Positions 9,185 to 17,010 of a DNA stretch of 29,422 nucleotides are shown here, piece after piece. The notes under the pieces are model-generated. The model ran no database searches and was not told the origin of the DNA. It was given only the letters and a program-made list of their open reading frames with translations. The translations under genes and the position numbers were made by a program. Source of the stretch: CAYRGS01 sp964423875 (GTDB taxonomy: Bacteria > UBA8248 > JACPRG01 > G963555815); assembly GCA_964423875.1 (NCBI GenBank), contig CAYRGS010000037.1, positions 1 through 29,422 on the forward strand, given 5' to 3'. Position 1 is the first letter of the stretch, and each line of letters begins with the position of its first letter.

Positions 9185-11263
9185 CTACAACGGCACTTCC
9201 ATCACATAGTTCCCGTAATGGTCGACCTCGCAATTGAAATCAGGGGGAACGGCAATCGTCGTAAACGGCTCCTCGATGATGGCCGGTCCGGTGATCCGGT
9301 CGCCTGCGCGTATCCCGTTTCCATCGTAAATTTGGGTTTCCAGAAAATCCTTAACGTTGCTGAAGTAAACGGACCGGGGGGGTCCCAAAGCCCTCGAGGG
9401 ATCGGCCCCGTCTGACTGCATCGGCTTCAGCCGGGGTTTTTCAATCCGTCCGACGGCCACGAGCTTGTAGTTCATCATCTCAGTGGGCTTATCCTCCACG
9501 GAGAACGCGTACAGCTCCTGGTGAAGCAGGTGGAACCGTTCCACAACCTCTTCGACGGACGCCCGGGTGATTTGCCCGTTTGAAACCGGAACCTCGATCT
9601 CGTAGAACTGCCCCCGGTAGCGCATGTCCAGGGAGCGTAGAAACTCCATGTTCTCCGGGACCACCCCCTCCTTTTTGAGGGTGGCCATGCCGCGCTCTTC
9701 CATCTCCTGGAAGATGCCGTTGATCCGATCCAAATCGGCCGCCGCCGTTGTCGTGTAGTAGGAGTGGACATGGTTGTGACGGAGGTCGGAGAGGAGCATG
9801 CCGAACGCGCAATAGGTGCTGGCGCCCTTGGGGGCGACCACGTAGGGGATCCGCAGCTCCAGCGCGATGTCGGCCGCGTGGGCGGGGCCGAGGCCGCCGC
9901 CCATGAGAAGGGTGAAGTCCCGCACGTCGTGACCGCGTCGGTGGGCGGCATTGGCGATCGCCCCGGCCACGATTGTGTTTGTCACGGCGTAAACGGCCTT
10001 GGCGGCCTCGGTTACACTTAGGTCCAGGGGGTCCGCGATCTTCGTCCGCAGAGCCGTCTCGGCCGCCTCCCGGTCGAGGTTCATTTTTCCCCCGAGAATG
10101 TGTCCGGACGGCAGGATCCCCAGGATGAGGTTGGCGTCCGTCACCGTCGGTTCTTCCCCTCCCCGGCCGTAGCATGCCGGGCCGGGAGAGGCACCGGCCG
10201 AGCGGGGGCCCACCCGAAGAATCCCGCCGGCGTCCAGTGAGGCGATGCTCCCGCCGCCGGCCCCGATGTGGTGGAGATCGATGGAGGGGCAGGCATTGGT
10301 GTAGTCCCCGATGCTTTTGTAGATTCCCCCCCGGGAAATCATCGGAATTTTCTGATCCTCGATGTAGACAACGTCGCAGCTCGTCCCCCCCATGTCTACG
10401 CTGAGCAGGTTCTTCTTTCCGGCTCCTTCGCCTACCGCGATGGCGGCCGGAACGCTTGCGGCCGGTCCGGAGGAAATGCACGTCACGGGGCGGCTGATGG
10501 CCTCCCGCCAGGACTGAACGCCCCCGTTGGACTGCATAATGAGGAACGTCCCCTGAAAGCCGATCTCTCTCAGGGACCCGTCCAAAGAGGTCAGGTATTG
10601 TTTCAGGCGCGGTCCTATATAGGCGTCCAGCGCCGTAGTGCTGATCCGTTCGTACTCCCTCACTTGGGGGGAGACCTGGCAAGAGAGGCTGATGAAGGCG
10701 TCGGGCATTTCTTCGCGGATGATTTCTCCCACCCTTTGTTCGTGATCGGGGTGAAGAAAGCTGAACAGGAAGCAGACGGCGATGGCCTCGACCCCCTTTT
10801 TCTTGAGGGTGCGGACCGCCTCGCGGGCCGCATCTTCGTCCAGGGGGGTGAGAACTTCCCCGGTATGCACGATGCGCTCGGGGACCTCCATCCGCATGTG
10901 TCTCGGAGAGAGGGGTTTGGGAAAGTCCACCCGCCAGTTGAAGGTGTCGTCCTTCATGCCCCTACGGAATTCCAGAATGTCCCGGAAACCGGCTGTGGTG
11001 ATGACGCCGATCGTGGCGCCCGTCAGGGTGAGGACGGTGTTGGTGGCGACCGTCGTCCCGTGGACGATGAGGTCCACTTCCCCGAGAAAGGACCGGATGG
11101 GCTGACTGTAGGTCTCAGCCAAATTTTCCATTCCGAGCATCACCCCCCGCGAGAAGTCGTCGGGGGTGGAAGACTCCTTGGTGTGCCGCATCTCTCCGGT
11201 CTCATCGATGCAGACGAAATCGGTGAACGTCCCGCCGCAATCAATGCCGATCCGAAAACCCAT
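9185..11263 (-). CDS. hyuA: Hydantoinase A / ATP-binding subunit (HyuA1)
   Basis: ATP-binding subunit of the hydantoinase/oxoprolinase/acetone carboxylase family, in the sugar-kinase/Hsp70/actin superfamily. The 692-residue protein starts with the phosphate-binding loop IGIDCGGTFTDFV. It then shows GTTVATNTVL and a second nucleotide motif, DMGGTSCDV, near residue 290. GASPGPACYGRGGEEPTVTDAN follows before the C-terminal domain. Start ATG at 11263 has GAGGAGAT upstream. It is the first gene of a probable hyuA1-hyuB1-Mo hydroxylase operon. Family members hydrolyse N-methylhydantoin, hydantoins or 5-oxoproline, or carboxylate ketones with ATP; which one applies here cannot be told. Confidence 0.93.
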   Translation of the reverse strand: MGFRIGIDCGGTFTDFVCIDETGEMRHTKESSTPDDFSRGVMLGMENLAETYSQPIRSFLGEVDLIVHGTTVATNTVLTLTGATIGVITTAGFRDILEFRRGMKDDTFNWRVDFPKPLSPRHMRMEVPERIVHTGEVLTPLDEDAAREAVRTLKKKGVEAIAVCFLFSFLHPDHEQRVGEIIREEMPDAFISLSCQVSPQVREYERISTTALDAYIGPRLKQYLTSLDGSLREIGFQGTFLIMQSNGGVQSWREAISRPVTCISSGPAASVPAAIAVGEGAGKKNLLSVDMGGTSCDVVYIEDQKIPMISRGGIYKSIGDYTNACPSIDLHHIGAGGGSIASLDAGGILRVGPRSAGASPGPACYGRGGEEPTVTDANLILGILPSGHILGGKMNLDREAAETALRTKIADPLDLSVTEAAKAVYAVTNTIVAGAIANAAHRRGHDVRDFTLLMGGGLGPAHAADIALELRIPYVVAPKGASTYCAFGMLLSDLRHNHVHSYYTTTAAADLDRINGIFQEMEERGMATLKKEGVVPENMEFLRSLDMRYRGQFYEIEVPVSNGQITRASVEEVVERFHLLHQELYAFSVEDKPTEMMNYKLVAVGRIEKPRLKPMQSDGADPSRALGPPRSVYFSNVKDFLETQIYDGNGIRAGDRITGPAIIEEPFTTIAVPPDFNCEVDHYGNYVMEVPL

Positions 11264-11891
11264 CTTCTATCTCCTCGATTTCTTCCTTGCCGGCCGCCTT
11301 GCGCAAGTGATGGAGACAAACCTGATTCCAGCGGGAGCCGACGCAAAATCCTCCGGGCGCAACTCATCCGCCTTGATTCAAGCCCGTTAGGATATCGGTG
11401 AGGCGCGCTTCAGAACGAGCCGCTCCTCGAAGTTATCTCATCCAGCTTGCCCAAGAGCCCCGTTTTCTGATAGGTCCATCCGGTGAGGTTTTCCAGGGTT
11501 CCGGCGGTCGCTCAAATCACGCGCGGGTACTCTCAGGTGTCATGCCCTTCAACCACGCGATAGAAGGATAATTCTGTTGCAAACCCACGCGGATTGCAAG
11601 AAGCAGATGGAAGCTGCTTGGGATGACGGATTGAAGGAGCTCACTGGGGGCTCCCGTTGTCGGGTCCCTAAGGGCCGGTCGAGCTCCAAACTTGCGAGTG
11701 CAAAATCTTACAGTTTTTCTCACCCACGGCTTGGGTCATCTCCCTGACTGTCCGACCCCCGTTGAGAATCACTTTTAGACCGCCGCGGCCAGAATATCCG
11801 ACCGCCTCAGTGGGACAGTTTTACACCGCTGTTTAAACTTCAGTGCGTGACACTGGGTGGGATGATTAGGTGGATGCCGCGTTCTGACAAC
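11264..11891. other. Gene-free stretch, lower GC, possible mobile-element debris
   Basis: About 630 bases separate hyuA1 from the decarboxylase genes. I see no convincing gene; a 68-codon minus-strand frame at 11517-11723 has no recognisable motif. Base composition from about 11500 to 11880 is visibly less GC-rich than the flanks. Small hairpins occur (AAGCAG/CTGCTT near 11605, GGAGC/GCTCC near 11640). A stretch at 11809-11833 reads CAGTGGGACAGTTTTACACC and resembles ends I recall from IS21-type elements, but no transposase or partner repeat was found. Confidence 0.4.
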
Positions 11892-12470
11892 CTACACAGC
11901 GTTTTCCCGGCACCACCGCTCGAATTGGAGGCGGATCTCGACGGGACGCAGGTCATAGGGGACGTTGGGTTTTTCCCGCTGCGAGTTCACGGCCAGGCAG
12001 ATGAAGGACAGGCGGTCCTCGGCGAGAAACGCGCGGGCCTTTTCCTCGAAGGCCTCGACCGTATCGACCCGGGCCGTCAGGGGGATCCCCGCGCCTCGGG
12101 CCATTTCCTCGTACCTCAGGTCGGCTTTCGCCAGGGGCTGTCCGCCGCTGGACTGGTAGACGTTGTTGTTGAAGACCACGATCATGAGGTTTTTGGGTGC
12201 CTGGATGAAAGCCGTCACCAGGCAGCCCAGGTTCATCAGGACCCCCCCGTCCCCCTCCAGGGCCACCACCCGGTCGTTCGGGCGGCTGAGGGCGATGCCC
12301 AGGGCGGCGGGGATCACCATCCCCATCGAGTCCGTGACGTAAAAGTTCGAGGGCTTGCCGTTCAGCTCCGCCCAGTGCTCGGTGGTCTCCTCCATGCAGC
12401 AGACGGCGATCCCCTCCGTCAGGATCCCCGCTAGCGTTTCAATGTAATCGCGTCTGGATGGCAGGCTCAT
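11892..12470 (-). CDS. Thiamine-diphosphate decarboxylase beta subunit (ComE/sulfopyruvate decarboxylase type)
   Basis: C-terminal, cofactor-binding half of a two-subunit thiamine-diphosphate enzyme that decarboxylates a 2-oxo acid such as sulfopyruvate or phosphonopyruvate. The 192-residue protein carries the Mg/ThDP motif: GDGG at about residues 73-76 followed about 26 residues later by FNNNVY. Upstream SMGMVIPAALGIAL is also typical of the family. It lies 19 bases behind the alpha-subunit gene on the same strand, so the two surely form one unit. Stop is TAG. In split enzymes of this group the beta subunit contributes the diphosphate site and alpha the pyrimidine site. The true 2-oxo acid here is unknown; coenzyme M synthesis is unlikely from context, and sulfonate or phosphonate breakdown or another small 2-oxo acid is possible. 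Confidence 0.85.
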   Translation of the reverse strand: MSLPSRRDYIETLAGILTEGIAVCCMEETTEHWAELNGKPSNFYVTDSMGMVIPAALGIALSRPNDRVVALEGDGGVLMNLGCLVTAFIQAPKNLMIVVFNNNVYQSSGGQPLAKADLRYEEMARGAGIPLTARVDTVEAFEEKARAFLAEDRLSFICLAVNSQREKPNVPYDLRPVEIRLQFERWCRENAV

Positions 12471-12489
12471 GACGTTCGGCGCCTTCTCA

Positions 12490-12993
12490 TCACGCCAAAT
12501 GCTCCCTTTTCAACAGAAGCGCGAAGGGGTGGCTCGAGGCCTCGGCGAAACGTCCGGCGTCGGCCACCTGATCGGCGAGTCCCCGCCCCGCGTCCGGGAT
12601 GCGGTAACCGATGCCGAACCCCTTGAGGACCGGCTCGGTAGCGGCCCCCTTGTGGACGTGATAGTGGAGTGTCTCTTCGGTGTTGCCCCGGTAGCTGATG
12701 ACAAAGAGGAGGGGGACCTGGTACATCCGGGCGAAATTGATTCCGGTTCCGCTGCTTAGAAACCCGGCGTTCTGAAGGACCATGACTGCCTTGGTCCCGG
12801 TGGCCAGGGCGCCGACGCAGATGGCGACGCCTTCCTCCTCCCGGCAGGCGTTGACCGAGATCAAGTCCGGGTCGGCCTTGGCCGCCTGGCAGAGGGGTGC
12901 GATCCAGCGGTCGGGAACGTAGACGACCATCTTCGCCCCCCAGTCCTTGAGGCCTTGGAGGACCTCTTTATATCGGCCCGTCGCGTTCGTCAT
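12490..12993 (-). CDS. Thiamine-diphosphate decarboxylase alpha subunit (ComD/sulfopyruvate decarboxylase type)
   Basis: N-terminal, pyrimidine-binding half of the split 2-oxo-acid decarboxylase. The 167-residue protein shows CREEEGVAICVGALATG around residues 49-65; the glutamate in this motif activates the cofactor aminopyrimidine. QNAGFLSSG and PLLFVISYRG follow, as in sulfopyruvate and phosphonopyruvate decarboxylases. Start ATG at 12993 is preceded by GAGGAAAG. First gene of the two-gene unit with the beta subunit. Confidence 0.86.
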   Translation of the reverse strand: MTNATGRYKEVLQGLKDWGAKMVVYVPDRWIAPLCQAAKADPDLISVNACREEEGVAICVGALATGTKAVMVLQNAGFLSSGTGINFARMYQVPLLFVISYRGNTEETLHYHVHKGAATEPVLKGFGIGYRIPDAGRGLADQVADAGRFAEASSHPFALLLKREHLA

Positions 12994-13021
12994 GAAACCG
13001 TTGCTTTCCTCATGGAGGGGT

Positions 13022-13070
13022 TCGGCCCAGGGCCGACGAGCTCAACACTTCGCAAAACCGCTGGATTATA
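13022..13070 (-). promoter_or_regulatory. Candidate -10 box and palindrome upstream of the decarboxylase genes
   Basis: On the minus strand a perfect TATAAT lies at 13070-13065, about 70 bases before the alpha-subunit start. No good -35 is visible at 16-18 bases. Between it and the gene is a 7-bp palindrome, TCGGCCC-A-GGGCCGA at 13022-13036, which could be an operator or leader hairpin. Confidence 0.3.
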
Positions 13071-13180
13071 TATTCCGTTCTGGTGAGAGCCGCTCGCCCC
13101 GGTAAGGTTTTATAAATCAGTCTGTTGGGTTTGTCCAGGGTACACGTCCATGAATCATGTGATCGAGATTGGGATCGAAA

Positions 13181-13348
13181 ATGCCTTGGGCGGCTAAAAG
13201 ACCTTGCAACGCGCCGGGGTGCGGAGCGGTGACGAGTGGGCGGTTTTGTGAGTGCCACGCGGGGCGGGAGCGGCGGCGGGATGACGGGCGGCGGCTGGCG
13301 AAGATGGTCCTGGCGCGGGAGCCGATCTGCCGGGCCTGCTCGCGGCCG
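13181..13348 (+). pseudogene. N-terminal fragment of phage-type HNH endonuclease
   Basis: Translation from ATG 13181 begins MPWAAKRPCNAPGCGAV and continues with GRFCECH, a basic linker and LAREPICRAC. This is the zinc-knuckle start and first HNH-side cysteines of the small HNH nucleases next to phage terminase genes. Homology stops at about residue 55; the HNH catalytic core (the histidine/asparagine region) is missing. The frame runs into antisense sequence of the next fragment and stops at 13381. A relic of a prophage or gene-transfer event, with no expected activity. Confidence 0.6.
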
Positions 13349-13349
13349 C

Positions 13350-13481
13350 CGCGCCCTTTTCCCGGGCGATGTCGGCCATGATTTCAATGAGCCTTCGGTT
13401 CATGGATCCCTTGCGGACGGAAGCAGCAAAAGCGAGAACTCTCAGCAGTCCTTTCGGCTCCTGAATCTCTCGTGAACCCAC
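13350..13481 (-). pseudogene. N-terminal fragment of NADPH-dependent FMN reductase
   Basis: Reading the minus strand from GTG 13481, the sequence contains LLRVLAFAASVRKGSMNRRL followed by IEIMADIAREKGA. This is the first beta strand, the FMN phosphate-binding loop (S-x-R-x-G-S-x-N) and first helix of the flavodoxin-fold NADPH-dependent FMN reductase family. After about 44 residues homology ends abruptly at 13345-13352, where the HNH fragment begins in opposite orientation. The other three quarters of the gene are absent. Confidence 0.65.
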
Positions 13482-13528
13482 CGACCTGACCGGATTGCTC
13501 TTCTACCCGACCAGCCCCCCTCTTCCCC

Positions 13529-14230
13529 TCACACGTCCACCCCCAGAAATCTCATCAGGATGGACCGATCGGCCCGCAGGTCGTCCGGGACGGCCTCGTG
13601 CTGTACCTCTCCCTTCTCCATCAAGTAGATGCGGCCGGCAACGGCCAGGGCCGTCTCCACCTGCTGCTCCACCAGGAGGATTGTCATCCCGTTCCGATTC
13701 ATCGACTGAATCGCCTCTTTCAGTGTTTCAATCAGGGCGGGCGCGAGCCCTTCTGTCGGCTCGTCCAGGACCAGAAGCTTCGGTCCGGTCATCAGGGCGC
13801 GCCCGATGGCCAGCATCTGTTGCTCTCCGCCGCTCAACGTGCCGCCCCACTGGCCGAAGCGCTCCTTCAACACCGGGAAATACTCAAGGACGGATTCCAG
13901 GCGCCGCGACGGGATCTTCCCTTTCAGGACGGCCGCTTCAAGGTTCTCCCGAACGGTGAGTTTCGGAAAGATGCGCCGCCCCTGAGGTGTGTATCCGATA
14001 CCGAGGCGCGGGATCTCGTGAGCGGGCAGGGCCGTCACGTCACGGTCCTCGAAGCGGATCCTCCCCGCCGCGGGCGGAACCAGTTTCATCAGCGTCCGCA
14101 GCGTGGTGGTCTTCCCCACCCCGTTTCTCCCCAGGATACAGACTGTCTCACCCGGCGCCACGTGGAGGTTCACCCCATGCAGCACATGGCTCTTCCCGAA
14201 ATAGGTGTGAATTTCCTCGAGACGAATCAT
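13529..14230 (-). CDS. livF: Branched-chain amino-acid/amide ABC transporter ATPase LivF
   Basis: Second cytoplasmic ATPase of a HAAT-family (Liv-type) importer. The 233-residue protein has Walker A GRNGVGKTT (residues 34-42), the ABC signature LSGGEQQ near 132, Walker B LLVLDEP near 154 and the H-loop region replaced by the LivF-typical VEQQ. Its ATG overlaps the livG stop by four bases (ATGA), which implies translational coupling. Last gene of the five-gene transporter cluster. Substrate is not set by this subunit. Confidence 0.95.
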   Translation of the reverse strand: MIRLEEIHTYFGKSHVLHGVNLHVAPGETVCILGRNGVGKTTTLRTLMKLVPPAAGRIRFEDRDVTALPAHEIPRLGIGYTPQGRRIFPKLTVRENLEAAVLKGKIPSRRLESVLEYFPVLKERFGQWGGTLSGGEQQMLAIGRALMTGPKLLVLDEPTEGLAPALIETLKEAIQSMNRNGMTILLVEQQVETALAVAGRIYLMEKGEVQHEAVPDDLRADRSILMRFLGVDV

Positions 14231-14973
14231 GCGGTCCCCCGCAGGTACACGTCCTGGACCTCTTCGTTGGCGCGGATTGATTCCGTGTCCCCCTCGGCGA
14301 TCTTCCGCCCTTGATGGAACACCGAAATGGTTTTCGCGACCTCCATGAGGAATTTGATGTCGTGTTCGATGAGGACGATCGTAAGGGATTCGCCGAGCGT
14401 GCCGATGAGGGGAATGAGTTTCCGGGTCTCAGCCGCGCTCAGGCCCGCCGAGGGTTCGTCCATCAGCAGGAGCGCCGGGGCGGTGCTCAGGGCCAGTCCA
14501 ATCTCCAAGAGTCTCTGATCTCCGTGCGACAGGTCGGCGGCGGGGGTTTTCCGCAGAGCGCCGAGCCCCATCCATTCCAGAATCCGGCCGATCCGGTCCC
14601 GGGGCGATCTTCCTCCGTCGGCGGCGGCGTTTACGCCCACCCAGAGGTTTTCCTCCACCGAGAAGCCGGGGAAGATGCTGGTGACCTGGAGGGTCCGGGC
14701 GATGCCCAGGCGGACGATGGCGTGGGCGGAAAGTCCGGTGACCCGCTCCCCCCGAAAGAAGACCTCCCCCCCGTCGGGGGAGAGGAGCCCGGTGATGACG
14801 TTGAAAAACGTTGTCTTCCCGGCTCCGTTGGGGCCGATGATGGCGTGGAGATCCCCCGAACGGACTTGAAGATCGACGGCGGTCAAGGCCGCCAATCCGC
14901 CAAAGTGTTTCGTGATCCGCCGGGCTTCAAGAAGCGGACTTTGGTCTTCCGCCGAGTGGGCGCCTTGAATCAC
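14227..14973 (-). CDS. livG: Branched-chain amino-acid/amide ABC transporter ATPase LivG
   Basis: First cytoplasmic ATPase of the importer. The 248-residue protein has Walker A GPNGAGKTT (about 44-52), signature LSHGDQRLLE, Walker B LLLMDEPSAGLS and the H-loop IEHD. The longer region between Walker A and signature is normal for LivG. Start is GTG at 14973 with an AAGGA close upstream. It lies 39 bases after livM and overlaps livF by four bases. Confidence 0.95.
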   Translation of the reverse strand: MIQGAHSAEDQSPLLEARRITKHFGGLAALTAVDLQVRSGDLHAIIGPNGAGKTTFFNVITGLLSPDGGEVFFRGERVTGLSAHAIVRLGIARTLQVTSIFPGFSVEENLWVGVNAAADGGRSPRDRIGRILEWMGLGALRKTPAADLSHGDQRLLEIGLALSTAPALLLMDEPSAGLSAAETRKLIPLIGTLGESLTIVLIEHDIKFLMEVAKTISVFHQGRKIAEGDTESIRANEEVQDVYLRGTA

Positions 14974-15012
14974 AAATCCTTCCCTTTCCCTGTCCTCTGA
15001 AATTCCGGCCGC

Positions 15013-16032
15013 CTAAAACTTCCAACGCCCCCTGATCCGCCGCCGCGCAAATCCCAGAATGCCCCGGGGAGCGAAGATCACGATGCCCAGCATCAGAACG
15101 CCCACGACGATTGGGTATCCCTTGGGCCACCAGGACGAAAGATAATCTTTGGCCACCAGCAGGACCCCCGCGCCGAGGACCGGCCCCACCAGTGTGCCCG
15201 TCCCGCCCAGCAGGGTCCAAATCATGACGTCCCCCGAAATAAACCAGTGGAAATAATCCTGGTTGGCGAACTGGGTGACGGCGGTCGAGTAGAGCGCGCC
15301 CGACAACCCTGTAAACACGCCCGCGAGAATAAACGCCCGAAGCTTCTGGTTTCGGACGTCATAACCCAACAGCGCCGCGCGGTCTCCGTTCTCCCGAATG
15401 GCCTCGAAGACCCGCCCTTGCCGGGAGCCCACAAACCACCGCAGAGCCAGAAATGCCAGAGAGACCACAACCAGAACAAAATAGTACGCCGAGATGGGTT
15501 TGCTGAGCGAACCCTTCCAAAACCCTAGCCGGAGCGCCGGAACGTTAAAAGGAATCCCCGCGTCTCCACCGGTTACACCCTGCCAGTGGTTGGCAATCAG
15601 GTAGAAAACGACGGACGTGAGGGCGGTCAGGATGATAAAGCCGGCCGCCCCGACGCGCACGGCGAAAAAACCGATGAACCACGCGGAGCTCAGGGCCAGG
15701 ATCAGTCCGGCCAACAAGGCGGTCCAGAGATTGACATGAAACCAGTGAACGGAGAGGGCGACCCCGTAAACGCCCATCCCGAAGAACACGGATTGGCCGA
15801 AGCTCAGAAGACCCGCGTAACCGTACAGAAGGTCGAAGGCCATGGCGAACAGGCCCCAGACCAGGATCTCCGTCAAGAGCGTCTGCCAGAAAAGACTCAG
15901 ATAAGGGGGCAAAAAAACCAGAAGGGCGAAGAGGACCAGGAGAATTCCGTGAAAGACCCCTCGTCCTTGGGGTGGACGGGTGTGGATCGATTCAGAGAAA
16001 TCCTGGGTTTTCGGGGAGGGGGATGCGCCCAT
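15013..16032 (-). CDS. livM: Branched-chain amino-acid/amide ABC transporter permease LivM
   Basis: Inner-membrane permease, 339 residues and strongly hydrophobic with about eight to nine predicted membrane spans. The family landmarks GYAGLLSFGQSVFFG (residues about 71-85) and ENGDRAALLGYDV with FILAGVFTGLSGAL are present. The start codon shares one base with the livH stop (TGATG), so livM is translationally coupled to livH. The N-terminal extension of about 25 polar residues lies before the first membrane span. Stop is TAG. Confidence 0.94.
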   Translation of the reverse strand: MGASPSPKTQDFSESIHTRPPQGRGVFHGILLVLFALLVFLPPYLSLFWQTLLTEILVWGLFAMAFDLLYGYAGLLSFGQSVFFGMGVYGVALSVHWFHVNLWTALLAGLILALSSAWFIGFFAVRVGAAGFIILTALTSVVFYLIANHWQGVTGGDAGIPFNVPALRLGFWKGSLSKPISAYYFVLVVVSLAFLALRWFVGSRQGRVFEAIRENGDRAALLGYDVRNQKLRAFILAGVFTGLSGALYSTAVTQFANQDYFHWFISGDVMIWTLLGGTGTLVGPVLGAGVLLVAKDYLSSWWPKGYPIVVGVLMLGIVIFAPRGILGFARRRIRGRWKF

Positions 16033-16886
16033 CAGGCCTCCTCGAACAGACCCTGCGGCCGGAAGAGGAGGATTCCCGCCATCACCAAGAGGGCGGCCAC
16101 CCGGGCTGGTGTCGGCGCAAGAAAGATGCTCGCAATCCCGACCAGTTCTCCCACCAACAGGGCCGCTATGACCGAGCCTTTCAGACTTCCGACCCCTCCG
16201 ATGATGACGACAATGAAGGCCGAGATGATGATGTCAATCCCCATTCGGAAATCAACGCCGACGATGGGCGCGGCCAACACGCCGCTCAGGGCGGCCAGAT
16301 AAGCCCCCAACCCGAATGTCAGGGTGTATACGGCCGTGACGGGGATTCCCAGCGCCAGTGCCATTTCCTTGTCTTGCTTGACAGCCCGAATCCAGAGCCC
16401 GGCCCGGGTTTTATGCAAAAAGGCCCATGTCCCGAAAAGGATAAAGATCGCGAACGCCGCCACCAAAATACGGTAGCCGGAGTATCCGAAATCCCCGAAG
16501 GAGAGTCGGAATTGGACGGGTTCCGGGACCATCCTGCCCGCTCCCCCGAACGTCAGCAGCACGACCTGTTGAAAGATGAGCAACAGGGCGAAGGTGGCGA
16601 TGATGGTCATGACCGGATTTTTTTCGATGGGCCGCAGGACCGTCCGCTCAAGCGCCATCGCCAGGATTCCCACCCCAATCGGCGCCAAGGCCAGTCCAAC
16701 CCAAAAGCTGCCCGTCCACTCGATGATGATCCAGGCCAGGACCGCTCCGAGCATGTAGAGCGTGCCGTGGGCGATATTGATGATCTGGAGCAGGCCGAAG
16801 ATGAGGCTGAGACCCAAAGAGATGAGGGCCAGGATCCAGCCCCAGACAAAGCCGTTCAGGATCTGGAGAAGAACCTGCGCCGCCAC
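16032..16886 (-). CDS. livH: Branched-chain amino-acid/amide ABC transporter permease LivH
   Basis: Partner inner-membrane permease of 284 residues. It shows the LivH-type N-terminus (ILNGFVWGWILALISLGLSL), INIAHGTLYMLGA, and GGVGSLKGSVIAALLVGE near the C-terminus, the conserved EAA-like cytoplasmic loop that contacts the ATPases. Downstream of the binding-protein gene by 124 bases and coupled to livM. Confidence 0.95.
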   Translation of the reverse strand: MAAQVLLQILNGFVWGWILALISLGLSLIFGLLQIINIAHGTLYMLGAVLAWIIIEWTGSFWVGLALAPIGVGILAMALERTVLRPIEKNPVMTIIATFALLLIFQQVVLLTFGGAGRMVPEPVQFRLSFGDFGYSGYRILVAAFAIFILFGTWAFLHKTRAGLWIRAVKQDKEMALALGIPVTAVYTLTFGLGAYLAALSGVLAAPIVGVDFRMGIDIIISAFIVVIIGGVGSLKGSVIAALLVGELVGIASIFLAPTPARVAALLVMAGILLFRPQGLFEEA

Positions 16887-16925
16887 GGAAATGAAAACCC
16901 CCGAGCCGAGGAACGATGTGAGACT

Positions 16926-16974
16926 GAACGAGGGCCGCGCCCCGTTCGTTTAAAACCAGAAGGGTGCGCGGCCC
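16926..16974 (-). promoter_or_regulatory. Overlapping alternative hairpins between binding-protein gene and livH
   Basis: GGGCCGCGC (16932-16940) and GCGCGGCCC (16966-16974) form a perfect 9-bp stem with a 25-base loop. A competing stem pairs 16926-16935 with 16939-16947 (GAACG-GGGC with one bulged A) and uses the same 16932-16940 segment, so both cannot form together. In Liv-type operons the binding protein is normally made in excess over the membrane parts; this is a plausible attenuation or mRNA-processing site for that. Confidence 0.4.
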
Positions 16975-17010
16975 GCGTCGTGGGAAGGCTGGATGAACCG
17001 CCCGCCGAGG

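Noticed and set aside
11517..11723. Small 68-codon minus-strand gene
   Set aside because: No ribosome site, no known motif, and it lies in a stretch that looks like insertion debris.
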